From contig CABTWG010000002.1 of NCBI GenBank assembly GCA_902488455.1, forward strand, positions 9,786-73,785: 64,000 nucleotides of DNA, in the 5' to 3' direction. The notes below the pieces were generated by a model that was given only the letters and a program-made list of their open reading frames with translations, was not told the DNA's origin and did no database searches. This stretch comes from an uncultured Peptoniphilus sp. (lineage in GTDB: Bacteria; Bacillota; Clostridia; Tissierellales; Peptoniphilaceae). Both the position numbers and the translations under genes were made by a program. Positions 9,509 to 18,126 of this stretch are shown piece after piece. The first letter of the stretch is position 1; each line of letters opens with the position of its first letter.

Positions 9509-10216
9509 TCAAGTAAATAGTTTAAATATAAATATCGCCACAGAGATTCCAACTATTGCCCCAGCAACTGCTTCCGAGGTCTTGTGGACTCCTGTTTCAA
9601 CTCTACTTTCTGCAACCAGTAGTGCAAGTCCAAGTGCACATGTGGTGATGACAGTCTTTTGAGCTACAAGTGAAATAACCGTTGCAGCACAAAACGCAAT
9701 CGAAGTGTGTCCCGAAATCGCCCCACCTTGGAAGTATGAGCCTCCGTTTTTCTTCGCCATTAGGTACTTTCCCCCGATTGTTAGTATGAGTACGATAATT
9801 ACAGCAACAAGCGCCAAATGGTCTGGAGAATTTTTAATCTTTATAAGTGCGATCTGTCCAATATTTGAAATCTTGTTGTAAAAGAGAAGGTATGCAACTA
9901 CCACAGCATTTAATGAAGCTATCATAACAGCTCCAGCTGAAACGTCTTTTACATATTTTGCAATAGGATTGTAATCTGTAACTACAAGGTCCACAGTTCT
10001 TTCAATGGCTGTGTTTATTAACTCCAATACGATTACAAGTGTGATTGCAAATAAAAGAATTAAAAACTCCATCTTCGTCATGTCGAAGAATAGTGAAATT
10101 ATAAGCGTTCCTAAGCATGCAAGCCAATGGAATTTCAAATTTCTTTCAGTTGTAAGTGCAGAGATTATCCCTTGCACTGCATAGTTAAAAGATACAATAA
10201 AGCTATTGTTTTTCAT
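9509..10216 (-). CDS. DgkA-PAP2 fusion: undecaprenol/diacylglycerol kinase joined to a PAP2 phosphatase domain
   Basis: A two-domain membrane protein of 235 aa. The first ~115 residues match the DgkA family (SFNYAVQGIISALTTERNLKFH, then the active-site ELINTAIERTVDLV), with three membrane helices; Gram-positive members phosphorylate undecaprenol. Residues ~130-235 look like a PAP2 acid phosphatase domain: ISGHTSIAF corresponds to the PSGH motif and ESRVETGVHKTSE to the SR-x5-H motif, with more membrane helices. It could therefore interconvert undecaprenol, undecaprenyl phosphate and possibly the diphosphate in one polypeptide. The neighbours ybeY and cdd/era usually flank a single-domain DgkA. 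Confidence 0.85.
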   Translation of the reverse strand: MKNNSFIVSFNYAVQGIISALTTERNLKFHWLACLGTLIISLFFDMTKMEFLILLFAITLVIVLELINTAIERTVDLVVTDYNPIAKYVKDVSAGAVMIASLNAVVVAYLLFYNKISNIGQIALIKIKNSPDHLALVAVIIVLILTIGGKYLMAKKNGGSYFQGGAISGHTSIAFCAATVISLVAQKTVITTCALGLALLVAESRVETGVHKTSEAVAGAIVGISVAIFIFKLFT

Positions 10217-10217
10217 A

Positions 10218-10652
10218 TTATCTACTAATTTCTAATCTTTCCATAACTCTTTTTTCTACTTCACGCATTTCTTTTTTGTCCATTTCTTCTTCGTGGTCGT
10301 ATCCCATTAGATGAAGTGTTGAATGTACAGTAAGGTATGAAATTTCCCTCTTTTCGCTATGGCCATATTCCTTTGCCTGTTCGATAACCTTGTTTATATT
10401 TATTACGATATCTCCAAGCATGTTTGTAAATTCATCGTCCATTGGAAAAGAAAGCACATCTGTCGTCCTATCTACTCCTCTGTAATCTCTATTTAACTCA
10501 TGAATCTCGTCGTCGCCTACAAAAGAAACAGATACTTCATAATCCTCTTTGTAGTCTATTTCATCAAGGGCAGCCTTTACAGAGATTTCAACTATTTCTT
10601 CTATGGAACTATCTATTTCAATTAAATCTTGTCTATTGTCGAAATAAATCAT
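10218..10652 (-). CDS. ybeY: Endoribonuclease YbeY
   Basis: Zinc-dependent RNase needed for 16S rRNA 3' end maturation and late 70S quality control (144 aa). The metal site HSTLHLMGYDH is present at about residues 109-119, and the preceding DRTTDVLSFPM segment is typical. The gene overlaps phoH by 4 bases and is followed by the dgkA-PAP2 gene after 1 base. The phoH-ybeY-dgkA-cdd-era order is standard for Firmicutes. Confidence 0.95.
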   Translation of the reverse strand: MIYFDNRQDLIEIDSSIEEIVEISVKAALDEIDYKEDYEVSVSFVGDDEIHELNRDYRGVDRTTDVLSFPMDDEFTNMLGDIVININKVIEQAKEYGHSEKREISYLTVHSTLHLMGYDHEEEMDKKEMREVEKRVMERLEISR

Positions 10653-11701
10653 TTATTATCTCTCTTTTTACTACTTAATTTATTACCCAATCTAGCGTTT
10701 ACTTTTTTATTTTCCGTTTCTTTATTTTCTTTATTATCAGACTTTTTTTCCCATCTATCATAAGCGTCAATTATTCTTTGAACCAATGGGTGTCTTACTA
10801 TATCATTTCTATCAAGCTCGACTATTTCGATTCCCTTTACGTCCTTTAGGATTTTCATAACCGTCTTAAGTCCAGATGATTTTCCTCTAGGTAGGTCGAT
10901 CTGTGTTATGTCTCCTGTGATTATTGCCTTTGAACCATAGCCAAGCCTAGTTAAAAACATCTTCATCTGTTCATTGGTAGTGTTTTGTGCCTCGTCTAAG
11001 ATTACATAAGAAGAATCCAATGTTCTTCCTCTCATGTATGCAAGAGGAGCCACTTCGATCAAACCTTTTTCAACATACCTGGTGTAGTTTTCATGTCCCA
11101 TAATTTCGAATAGCGCGTCGTAGAGAGGTCTTAGGTATGGGTCTACTTTCATCTGTAGATCTCCAGGCAAAAATCCTAGAGATTCTCCAGCTTCCACAGC
11201 AGGTCTTGTAAGGATTATTCTGTTAACTTCTTTGTTTTTAAATGCCTTAACAGCCATCGCCATTGCAAGGTATGTCTTGCCAGTACCAGCAGGGCCAACT
11301 CCAAATACTATGTCGTTATCTTTCATAGCGTCCACATATTTTTTCTGTCCCAATGTCTTTGAACGGATCGGTTTTCCCATAGCTGTGTGGACTATGACTT
11401 CGTTAAGAAGCTCTGTCATCGGCTTCATCTCGCCGTGTTTAATAAGGGCTATTGAATATTCAACGTCCTTTTTTTCCAAAGATTTCTGTCTAATTATTAG
11501 CTCCTTTAGATTTTCAATTAAAAGAGCAGCATTTTCTGTAGCAAGTTCATCGCCGTAAATCTCCAACAGATCATCTTTTATAACTATTTTAACACCCATC
11601 GAGCTCTCAATGAGCTTTTGATATTCATCTAAATTTCCAAAAAGTGTGTTTAAAATATTTGTGTCTGTAATAGGCACTATTTTACATTGATTTTCTTTCA
11701 A
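10649..11701 (-). CDS. PhoH-family ATPase (PhoL/YbeZ type)
   Basis: P-loop ATPase of 350 aa, thought to act with YbeY in RNA metabolism. Residues ~10-80 form a KH-like N-terminal domain; the PhoH core has Walker A GPAGTGKT near residue 130, DEAQNTT as Walker B, and the LTRLGYGSKAIITGD stretch. I place the start at a TTG (11699-11701), since a GGAGG sits exactly 7 bases before it. In-frame ATGs at 11734 and 11722 lack ribosome sites, and the second overlaps the GGAGG region. This appears to be the first gene of the long leftward operon. The C-terminus carries a Lys/Asn-rich tail. Confidence 0.9.
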   Translation of the reverse strand: MKENQCKIVPITDTNILNTLFGNLDEYQKLIESSMGVKIVIKDDLLEIYGDELATENAALLIENLKELIIRQKSLEKKDVEYSIALIKHGEMKPMTELLNEVIVHTAMGKPIRSKTLGQKKYVDAMKDNDIVFGVGPAGTGKTYLAMAMAVKAFKNKEVNRIILTRPAVEAGESLGFLPGDLQMKVDPYLRPLYDALFEIMGHENYTRYVEKGLIEVAPLAYMRGRTLDSSYVILDEAQNTTNEQMKMFLTRLGYGSKAIITGDITQIDLPRGKSSGLKTVMKILKDVKGIEIVELDRNDIVRHPLVQRIIDAYDRWEKKSDNKENKETENKKVNARLGNKLSSKKRDNK

Positions 11702-11866
11702 GTAATAACCTCCATATCTCATATATTGTACCATATTTATTTTTTAAAAGCTATTTTATATCTATTAATGTTATGTTATATGTTCATTTAAAATTTTTTT
11801 ATCCTTTGTCTTTAGCGTAATAATTTTATTTAACCGCCATCGATACTTCTCTTTACAAATTGCATT
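11702..11866 (-). other. Leader region of the phoH operon
   Basis: About 165 bases between the upstream operon's terminator and the phoH start. It is AT-rich and must hold the promoter for the large phoH-to-rpoD transcript. On the minus strand I see several TATAAT-like stretches but no single convincing -35/-10 pair. Confidence 0.3.
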
Positions 11867-11889
11867 AAAAAAAGCACGATTTCTCGTGC
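11867..11889 (-). terminator. Terminator of the YnjBCD-like cluster
   Basis: On the minus strand the hairpin GCACGA-GAAA-TCGTGC is followed directly by seven T residues. It lies 21 bases after the nucleoside hydrolase stop and separates the cluster from the phoH operon. Confidence 0.85.
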
Positions 11890-11910
11890 AAATTTTTAAA
11901 ATATTTCTAT

Positions 11911-12723
11911 TTAATTGTTTTCGATAATGCTAACTATATAATCCATTGCGTCAACTGTGTCCTTTAGTCTTGGGATCAAGATTTCTTTGTCCTCTCCTTC
12001 TTCCAAGTATCCAGTCATCATATTTTCTCCAAGCCTTATCCTTCTCTTCTGGGTTTCGAAAAATTCTGGATTTGTAACATAGAGTGCCGTTAGTGCGTCC
12101 CAGATTACAAGTTCTTCTTCTTTATATTTTATTTCGAACTCTGCTTTCCAGCGACGCATATGAGAGTCGAGATACCTCATGTATTTTGAAATATATTCTC
12201 CGTCTTTAACTTTATACTTCTTTTCGATGCAGTTGTTTCCTGTTATTATTACAGGGCTTTCGATTCTCTCTAAGACGTAGTTGGTTGCGAGAAAGTCTAT
12301 GGACATATTGAGCTCGTCCATTACCATTCCTTTGAAATAGAGTGGCGATGTTATTCCTCCCATTTGCACAAACTCTGTGAGATTTTTCGTATCCATTCCA
12401 AGTGCAAGTGCCTTCATGGTGTTTGTCGTTGAACCAAGAGAAATTAAACTGACCTCTTCACTTTCAACTGTGTCTTTTATAAATTTTGCTGCGTCGTAGG
12501 AATATATTCCGCCCTTCTTAAGTGGAATATCTATTCCAAGATCACTATTCATCATGACTGTTGAATTGTAGGTGTCGTCTTCGTTGCTATTTCCAAATGT
12601 AGTTGTGATTCCCACTACTTCCACATCCTTGTGGCTAAGTAGAAAGAATAGCGCAAATGCATCGTCTATGTCGCAATCTCTCACATTTATTGTGTTGTCA
12701 AAATCAACAAGTACTTTCTTCAT
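11911..12723 (-). CDS. Nucleoside hydrolase (IunH family), atypical
   Basis: Inosine/uridine-preferring nucleoside hydrolase fold (270 aa); such enzymes cleave the N-glycosidic bond of ribonucleosides. The calcium-binding aspartates are retained in DCDIDDAFAL (D16, D20, D21), and GITTTFGN and QMGG motifs follow. Two departures stand out. The family's DTDPGIDDA is changed in its first half, with V14 at the first Asp position and C17-D18 replacing Pro-Gly. The late HDA motif reads WDALT near residue 212, so the usual catalytic His is Trp while the Asp is kept. It overlaps the ABC ATPase gene by 20 bases and ends the cluster, implying it acts on what the transporter imports. The real substrate may not be a common nucleoside. 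Confidence 0.82.
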   Translation of the reverse strand: MKKVLVDFDNTINVRDCDIDDAFALFFLLSHKDVEVVGITTTFGNSNEDDTYNSTVMMNSDLGIDIPLKKGGIYSYDAAKFIKDTVESEEVSLISLGSTTNTMKALALGMDTKNLTEFVQMGGITSPLYFKGMVMDELNMSIDFLATNYVLERIESPVIITGNNCIEKKYKVKDGEYISKYMRYLDSHMRRWKAEFEIKYKEEELVIWDALTALYVTNPEFFETQKRRIRLGENMMTGYLEEGEDKEILIPRLKDTVDAMDYIVSIIENN

Positions 12724-13624
12724 ATATTCGCCTCCTCTTTATTTCTAAGTCTACTTCATCTCCGAGGCTGTATTCATCGCTAGTGTAGACTATAAATTTC
12801 CCAACTTCGTATCTATATTCTCCATTTACAAAACTTTTTCTGTCGATTTTGTATTCGCTTCCAGGTTTTATTTCTATATCTTCCTTCTTTAAGAAATAAT
12901 CGTCAAAGACATTTTCTTTGTATAAGAATTCAGCAACTTCTTTGCAACTTGGTTGTTCGTAGAGTTCTTTTGGAGTTCCTATTCCGATTATTTTGCCTTC
13001 TTGCATGACGATAACCCTATCTGAATACATAGAAGCTTCTTCGATGCTATGAGTTACAAAAAGCGTAGAAATCTTTAGATCTTTTAGAATTTCAAATGTG
13101 GACTTTCTAACCCTGTCTCTAAGTATTTCGTCAAGGCTTGAAAAAGGCTCGTCAAGCAGTAACATCTTTGGTTCATTTATAAGAGATCTTATAAGTGCGA
13201 CCCTCTGTCTTTCACCACCTGAGAGATCCTTTGGATAGGCATTCTTTCTATGGTCTAGATCTACCAAGTTTAAAAAGTACTCCACCTTTTTAGAAATCTC
13301 TTCCTTATTCATCTTCTTTGCCCTCGGTCCAAATGCAACATTGTCCCACACTGTAAGATGTGGAAAGAGTTCGAAGTTTTGAAACATCATTAGTGTGTTT
13401 CGCTTTTCCGGTGGTAGATCTGTTAAATCTTCCCCGTCAACAAGTATGCTTCCGCCATCTTCATCTAGTATTCCACAAATAATTCTAAGAAGAGTGGACT
13501 TTCCTGTGCCTGATGGACCTACTATGGATATAATTTCGCCTTCGTTAATGTCGAAGGAAATATCTTTTAATATTTCTCTTTCGCCGTAGGATTTTGTAAT
13601 ATTTCTTATTTCTATATATGCCAT
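12704..13624 (-). CDS. ABC transporter ATPase (PotA/YnjD-like)
   Basis: ATP-binding subunit (306 aa) energising the two permeases encoded just upstream. Walker A GPSGTGKST near residue 36, Q-loop MFQNFELFPHL, signature LSGGERQR, Walker B LLLDEPFSSLD and the H-loop VTHSIEEA are all intact, so it should be active. A C-terminal extension of about 70 residues after the ATPase core resembles a short TOBE-like regulatory segment. It overlaps the upstream permease by 13 bases and the nucleoside hydrolase by 20. Together with the YnjB-type binding protein it corresponds to YnjD of E. coli. Confidence 0.9.
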   Translation of the reverse strand: MAYIEIRNITKSYGEREILKDISFDINEGEIISIVGPSGTGKSTLLRIICGILDEDGGSILVDGEDLTDLPPEKRNTLMMFQNFELFPHLTVWDNVAFGPRAKKMNKEEISKKVEYFLNLVDLDHRKNAYPKDLSGGERQRVALIRSLINEPKMLLLDEPFSSLDEILRDRVRKSTFEILKDLKISTLFVTHSIEEASMYSDRVIVMQEGKIIGIGTPKELYEQPSCKEVAEFLYKENVFDDYFLKKEDIEIKPGSEYKIDRKSFVNGEYRYEVGKFIVYTSDEYSLGDEVDLEIKRRRIYEESTC

Positions 13625-14403
13625 CTCTTGCTCCTTATAATTATTTTTGAAATGAGTTCAATAGCCAAGATAAATAATACGTTTAGTAGTATAAATATTA
13701 TGCTCATCATCGCTGTGATGCTCCTATCTTTTACCACCATAAATGGAAATGAAAGGAGGGTAAATGTGTTTACTAGACCTATTCCAAGTACTAAGGTCAA
13801 ATAGTATTGGGAAAATGAAAGGATAAATCCCATGATGATGGATGTCTTTATAAATGAAAACATATGAACGAGTATGGAATTTATCTTCGCTTTTAATTTC
13901 GACGCTCCTAGGATTCTCGCTTGGTTGTAGAGGTCATCATCAAAACTTTCAAATCCTGGTATCATAATCCAAACTGAATATGGAATTATATATACGATGT
14001 GCACGAGAATTATTGCAGAAATCTTTCCTGCCATACCAAGTTTTATAAAGATGAGTTGAAGCCCAATTCCTATAGAAGTTGCAGATACCACCATCGGAAG
14101 AAATACCACTGCCATTAGAAGCTTTTTAAATTTTCTATTGGTGCTTATCCTTCTTGCCACAAAATAGCTTAAAAATGTTGCGACAAATGTGGAGATGGTG
14201 CCTATGACCATGGAATTTTTTATGGAACTTAGAAGATTTCTGTCTACTTTTAAATAGTCGATAGCCCTCGTTGAGAATGTACCTTCAAAGATCACAGGAT
14301 ATGGGTAGCTTTCTCTAAAGACTCCGATGGTAAGTGTAATCGCTGTGTAACACAGTAAAAATATTAAAATATTTACAAATGTCTTAGATAAATTCTTCAT
14401 CAT
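13612..14403 (-). CDS. ABC transporter permease, second subunit (YnjC C-half-like)
   Basis: Inner-membrane permease of 263 aa with about six hydrophobic helices. The binding-protein-dependent transport signature (EAA loop) is visible as NQARILGASKLKAKINSILVHM near residue 160, where it contacts the ATPase. It overlaps the first permease gene by 20 bases and the ATPase gene by 13. E. coli YnjC is one long permease with two homologous halves; here the halves are separate genes. Confidence 0.88.
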   Translation of the reverse strand: MMKNLSKTFVNILIFLLCYTAITLTIGVFRESYPYPVIFEGTFSTRAIDYLKVDRNLLSSIKNSMVIGTISTFVATFLSYFVARRISTNRKFKKLLMAVVFLPMVVSATSIGIGLQLIFIKLGMAGKISAIILVHIVYIIPYSVWIMIPGFESFDDDLYNQARILGASKLKAKINSILVHMFSFIKTSIIMGFILSFSQYYLTLVLGIGLVNTFTLLSFPFMVVKDRSITAMMSIIFILLNVLFILAIELISKIIIRSKRWHI

Positions 14404-15241
14404 CTTTAAACTCCAACATCAAAAATACTACTACCGTAACTATTCCAATAAGTCCAAGGATTACGTTGTAAGCCAAGGAATATGGTTTATAGATAAAGTC
14501 GTTTTGCGTAAATTCTATATAGGATTTCACTGCCAATGCCCGAGGCGCTGTCGGTCCAATCAAGAATGGAACTTCGTAAGAGGACATGGAAAATGTAAAT
14601 AGAATGAGAAGCACCTTTAGAAGAGATGACTTGACCCTCTTGTAGTAGATGTGGTAGAAGGCATAGCTTTCTGTCGCTCCTAAATTCCTAGCTGCATTAA
14701 ACTGCTCCATTCCAATCTTATTGATTCCATTTAAAAATACCACCGCCGCAAATGGCGCTCCTTTAAAAATATATACGAGGATGATTCCTAGTGCACTCTT
14801 CGTATAAAATAGTGGAACGAACTCATGAGGACTGTCTATTACTCCAAGATTTGCAAGGATTCTTGAAAACAGTCCTGCTTCAGAGAATAGATTTAAAAGT
14901 ATGACCACCACGATCATATGTGGAATAATCATCGGAATATTTAAACTAAAGGATGATTTCTTTTTATAAAAATAGATTCCATAGGCGAGAAATAGTCCTA
15001 TTATAACTGCTAATATGGATGAGACTGCCGCGAATTTAAATGTGAAAAAAAGAGAATTTAAAAATCCCTTGGAAGTTAAAATCTCTCCGTAGTACTTGGT
15101 TGTAAATTCACTTATTCCTATTTCTTTGTAAAATCCAAATGATATTATAATAGATTTTATAAAACCGCCGAGAATCACCACAGCGATTAGTGCAATTCCC
15201 GGCAGGTATGAAAAATCTAATTTAGTACGTTTTCTTCCCAT
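14384..15241 (-). CDS. ABC transporter permease, first subunit (YnjC N-half-like)
   Basis: Permease of 285 aa with roughly six transmembrane helices, the partner of the next gene. The EAA-type cytoplasmic loop reads QFNAARNLGATESYAFYHIY near residue 180. The start overlaps the end of the binding-protein gene by 25 bases, so the two are translationally linked. The family alone would suit several substrates (thiamine, spermidine, iron, sulfate); the YnjB-type binding protein and cluster content point away from the well-known ones. Confidence 0.88.
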   Translation of the reverse strand: MGRKRTKLDFSYLPGIALIAVVILGGFIKSIIISFGFYKEIGISEFTTKYYGEILTSKGFLNSLFFTFKFAAVSSILAVIIGLFLAYGIYFYKKKSSFSLNIPMIIPHMIVVVILLNLFSEAGLFSRILANLGVIDSPHEFVPLFYTKSALGIILVYIFKGAPFAAVVFLNGINKIGMEQFNAARNLGATESYAFYHIYYKRVKSSLLKVLLILFTFSMSSYEVPFLIGPTAPRALAVKSYIEFTQNDFIYKPYSLAYNVILGLIGIVTVVVFLMLEFKDDEEFI

Positions 15242-16494
15242 ATCTTTTCAATTAATGGTACTAGTTGTGCCGGCATTTCCGGTACTTTCTTAGCGTCTAG
15301 TTCATTGTAAGGGATAGTTGCTTCCCCTATATTTATTGAATCGTAAAGTTTCTTTTGATCGTCAGTTAATTTATCGTAGCTTACTACTGGTAGATCTCCA
15401 AGCACAGCTGGATCAGCCTTTTCAATTTGGTTTTCAGGTGCTAGAATTTCATTAATAAATACCATTGCTGCGTCTTTATTTGGACTCATCTTGGAGATTG
15501 CTAGGAAGTGGGTGTTACCAATATTTCCCTTGTCAAAGACGAATGATCTAGTGGTTGCAGGTGCTTTTTTATCGTTAATCATCATGGAAGCTTGGTTTGG
15601 ATTGTAGCTCATCGCCATTGCAACTTCTCCGTCAGAGAACATATTTGTAAGAGTTGGGTTGTCTGATGGATAGGTCTTGCCTTCCTTCCATAGGTATGGT
15701 TTAAGTTCATTTAAGTAGTCAATGGTTGGTTTCATCATTTCTGCAAGTTTCTCTTGAGTAAGATCCTTGTCCATGAATTGCTCATAACCTTGTAGGTCTG
15801 ACATGATTTGTCTAACGAATACTGATGCTGTGAAGTCAGGTAGAGCTGCATATGTTAGTTTGCCAGGGTTTGCCTTAGCTACTTCTAGTAGTTCTTCTGC
15901 ATTCTTAGGTGGGTTTGGAATAACTGCGCTGTCATAAACGAATACGAATTGTGCCTTTCCGTAAGGAGCTTCTAAACCTTCAGTTGGTTCTCCAAAGTCG
16001 TATTTCACGTCTGCAGATTCTCCATCTACATAGTCGTTGAAGTTTGGAAGTTTATCAGTAAATGGTCCAAATAGGAAACCTTGTTTCTTAGCTGCAGCGA
16101 AGTTTTCTCCGTTGATCCAAATAACGTCTATTGAACCATCTTTGCCTGCGTTGTTTTCGTTTAGAAGAAGGTTGTTGATTTCGTCGATATCCATTGGAAC
16201 TCTGTTCACTGTGATGTCGTATTTTTCCTTCATCTTAGGTGCGATAGAGTTGTCGATCCAGTTGTTTCTCTTTTCATCTCCACCCCATCCATAAAAGTTA
16301 ACTGTCTTTCCTTTTGCAGATTCTAATGCTTCTTCAAAAGTCATGTCTGCTGCATCTTTTGTAGTTTCAGTTTGGCTTGTTTCGTTTTTATTTGCTGCGT
16401 TATCTTGTGATTTGTCTGCTTTGCCACATCCTACCAATATAAAGATTGCTAGTAGGAAAACTGAAAGTTTCTTTAGTAAGTTCTTGTTAAACAT
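15217..16494 (-). CDS. YnjB-like ABC substrate-binding lipoprotein
   Basis: Extracytoplasmic solute-binding protein (425 aa), lipid-anchored. The signal peptide ends in a lipobox with Cys23 (LVGCGK), followed by a Ser/Thr/Asn-rich linker to about residue 50. The mature part begins VNFYGWGGDEKRNNWID and contains DVIWINGENFAAAKKQGFLFGP, a strong match to my recollection of E. coli YnjB (WGG near the start, LIWINGENF, QGLL). The start has a perfect GGAGG with 4-base spacing. It lies 1 base after the Fe-S protein gene. The ligand is unknown; YnjB is not the same as the thiamine-binding TbpA, despite a general fold similarity. Confidence 0.88.
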   Translation of the reverse strand: MFNKNLLKKLSVFLLAIFILVGCGKADKSQDNAANKNETSQTETTKDAADMTFEEALESAKGKTVNFYGWGGDEKRNNWIDNSIAPKMKEKYDITVNRVPMDIDEINNLLLNENNAGKDGSIDVIWINGENFAAAKKQGFLFGPFTDKLPNFNDYVDGESADVKYDFGEPTEGLEAPYGKAQFVFVYDSAVIPNPPKNAEELLEVAKANPGKLTYAALPDFTASVFVRQIMSDLQGYEQFMDKDLTQEKLAEMMKPTIDYLNELKPYLWKEGKTYPSDNPTLTNMFSDGEVAMAMSYNPNQASMMINDKKAPATTRSFVFDKGNIGNTHFLAISKMSPNKDAAMVFINEILAPENQIEKADPAVLGDLPVVSYDKLTDDQKKLYDSINIGEATIPYNELDAKKVPEMPAQLVPLIEKIWEENVLN

Positions 16495-16495
16495 A

Positions 16496-17443
16496 CTACC
16501 TCCTGTGTTTTTTAAATTTAAATTTCATTACGTTTCTTGCGAACTCGCTTGAAGGTTCTTCATCGACTTCTAATATCTCCGTCAAGAAGTTCTTCACATT
16601 ATTTTTCTTGTACCCATTGTGAAAAATCCCTGCACATGAGGAACAATAGGTATATATATTTTCCTTATCCAATGAGTTCATCTTTTCTTTCCATATATCC
16701 ACAACATCCCCTTCATGTTTTATGGCTCCTCCACCGAGGCCACAGCAACCTATGGATGTGAATGGTTCTTCATAATCTTTTGCAAAATACTTAATATCTT
16801 CGAAGATTTCCTTTGAGTATCTATCGGAACATGGGAAAAATACATTGGAATTTTCGTCGATTTTCTTACCCACGCCTATTTCTCTTAAATATTCGTATAC
16901 AGAGATGACTTCTGCGTAAATCTTTCCCTTTAGAAAGTGGTAACAGTTTGGACAGAGACAAATGATCCTCTCAACTCCTTGAGATCTAAGAGTCTTCTCC
17001 AAGATTTCAAGCGGCACTTCTCCACCCATGTCGTGGGTAGGTTTCTTGCAGCAATCCACAGAAAAGTCCGCTCCATGTTCATTTCCAATCTCAATCATAG
17101 CCTCACAGGTTTTAGGTAAAAATCCAGGATAGTTGCATCCTAAAAATATTAAATCCTTCGTCTTAGCCTTTCCAATGTTTCGAAGTTTGTAATTGTTCTT
17201 CATAAACTTAACAGACTTAAGTCCCTTTGGATCTCTTCTCCTCATGTAGAGAGAGATTTCTTTTCCATCTAAATCCACTGGACATACATTCTTGCACTTG
17301 CCACAGAGAAAACATGAGTACCTTAGGTCAGGTCTATTAGCAAAATCAGAAAGATCCATATCGTATTTCGACAAAAAGTCGCAATTCTTGGTGCATCTCT
17401 TACAATGTATGCAATTTTCTTTCGTCTTTTCTAGTACATTCAT
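16496..17443 (-). CDS. CCG-domain Fe-S oxidoreductase (HdrB/GlpC-like)
   Basis: Soluble iron-sulfur protein of 315 aa. Two 4Fe-4S motifs lie at the N-terminus, C11-x2-C14-x2-C17-x3-C21 and C44-x2-C47-x2-C50-x3-C54-P. Two CCG-type half-domains follow: GCNYPG...DCCKKP...LCPNC and PCSDR...GCCGLGGG...YCSSC. Such pairs bind noncubane clusters in heterodisulfide reductase HdrB and related subunits, which handle disulfide or quinone chemistry. There is no membrane segment and no flavoprotein partner nearby. Placement between a glycosyltransferase and a YnjB-type binding protein is unusual and suggests a redox or sulfur step in this pathway. Confidence 0.87.
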   Translation of the reverse strand: MNVLEKTKENCIHCKRCTKNCDFLSKYDMDLSDFANRPDLRYSCFLCGKCKNVCPVDLDGKEISLYMRRRDPKGLKSVKFMKNNYKLRNIGKAKTKDLIFLGCNYPGFLPKTCEAMIEIGNEHGADFSVDCCKKPTHDMGGEVPLEILEKTLRSQGVERIICLCPNCYHFLKGKIYAEVISVYEYLREIGVGKKIDENSNVFFPCSDRYSKEIFEDIKYFAKDYEEPFTSIGCCGLGGGAIKHEGDVVDIWKEKMNSLDKENIYTYCSSCAGIFHNGYKKNNVKNFLTEILEVDEEPSSEFARNVMKFKFKKHRR

Positions 17444-18126
17444 TTCTGACTCCTATATATTTTCTCAATCTCTTCTGCACATAAGAAGATGTCTCCTTTT
17501 TCTCTAGCATCTCTATACATCTTTTGATATTTTTGCATCCTAAATAATGTCTTTAAAGGTCCATTATTTACAAATCTTCTCGAAGATGTAGTTATCTCAC
17601 TTTCAAGAAGCTTTGGATATATTCCCATCTCTTGTAAAGTTAGTGAGAGTTCATAATCCTCCATAAGAGGAAGTGGTTTAAACCCTCCTATTTTTTCAAA
17701 CAGCTCTCGCTTTATAAATATTCCTTGATCTCCAAAGGCTATATGCCTATGTTTTACTCGGAAATTAGAACCCCACTCGATGGATTTTAAAAAAAGTGAA
17801 GTCGGCTCAAACTTAATTTTAAAGCAACCAAAGTCGTAATCTCTTTCTATAAGTTCAAGTACCCCATCCCTTGAGATTTTGCTATCAGCGTGGATAAAGA
17901 GAAGTTTGTCGTTTGTGAGTTCTTTCGCCCCTTCATTCATCTGATTAGATCTGTACCTGGTCCTCTTAATCTTTTTAAAATTAATTTTTTCATAGGTTCT
18001 ATCCGTGGAATATCCATCGGAAAACACAATATCACAAAGATCTGAAAACGCTGATACCATCTCTTGGGTTCTATCTATGATTTTTTCTTCGTTATAAGTT
18101 GGTATGACTATACCAAGTTTTTTCAT
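17440..18126 (-). CDS. Family 2 glycosyltransferase, TIGR04283-like
   Basis: GT-A fold transferase (228 aa). It starts KLGIVIPTYNEEKII, has a DGYSTDRT segment, a metal-binding-like FIHADSKI near residue 80, and DQGIFIKRELFEKIGGF followed by LMEDYELSLTL. This matches the family described as rSAM/selenodomain-associated transferase 2. In many bacteria that family sits beside DUF2064 proteins (transferase 1), and such a protein lies three genes upstream here. No radical SAM gene is present in the window. The ATG overlaps the TVP38 gene by 4 bases. The acceptor is unknown. Confidence 0.82.
   Translation of the reverse strand: MKKLGIVIPTYNEEKIIDRTQEMVSAFSDLCDIVFSDGYSTDRTYEKINFKKIKRTRYRSNQMNEGAKELTNDKLLFIHADSKISRDGVLELIERDYDFGCFKIKFEPTSLFLKSIEWGSNFRVKHRHIAFGDQGIFIKRELFEKIGGFKPLPLMEDYELSLTLQEMGIYPKLLESEITTSSRRFVNNGPLKTLFRMQKYQKMYRDAREKGDIFLCAEEIEKIYRSQK

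Noticed and set aside
15217..16494. Thiamine- or spermidine-binding protein
   Set aside because: The WGG start and WINGENF motif fit YnjB better, and no TPP riboswitch or thiamine gene is nearby.
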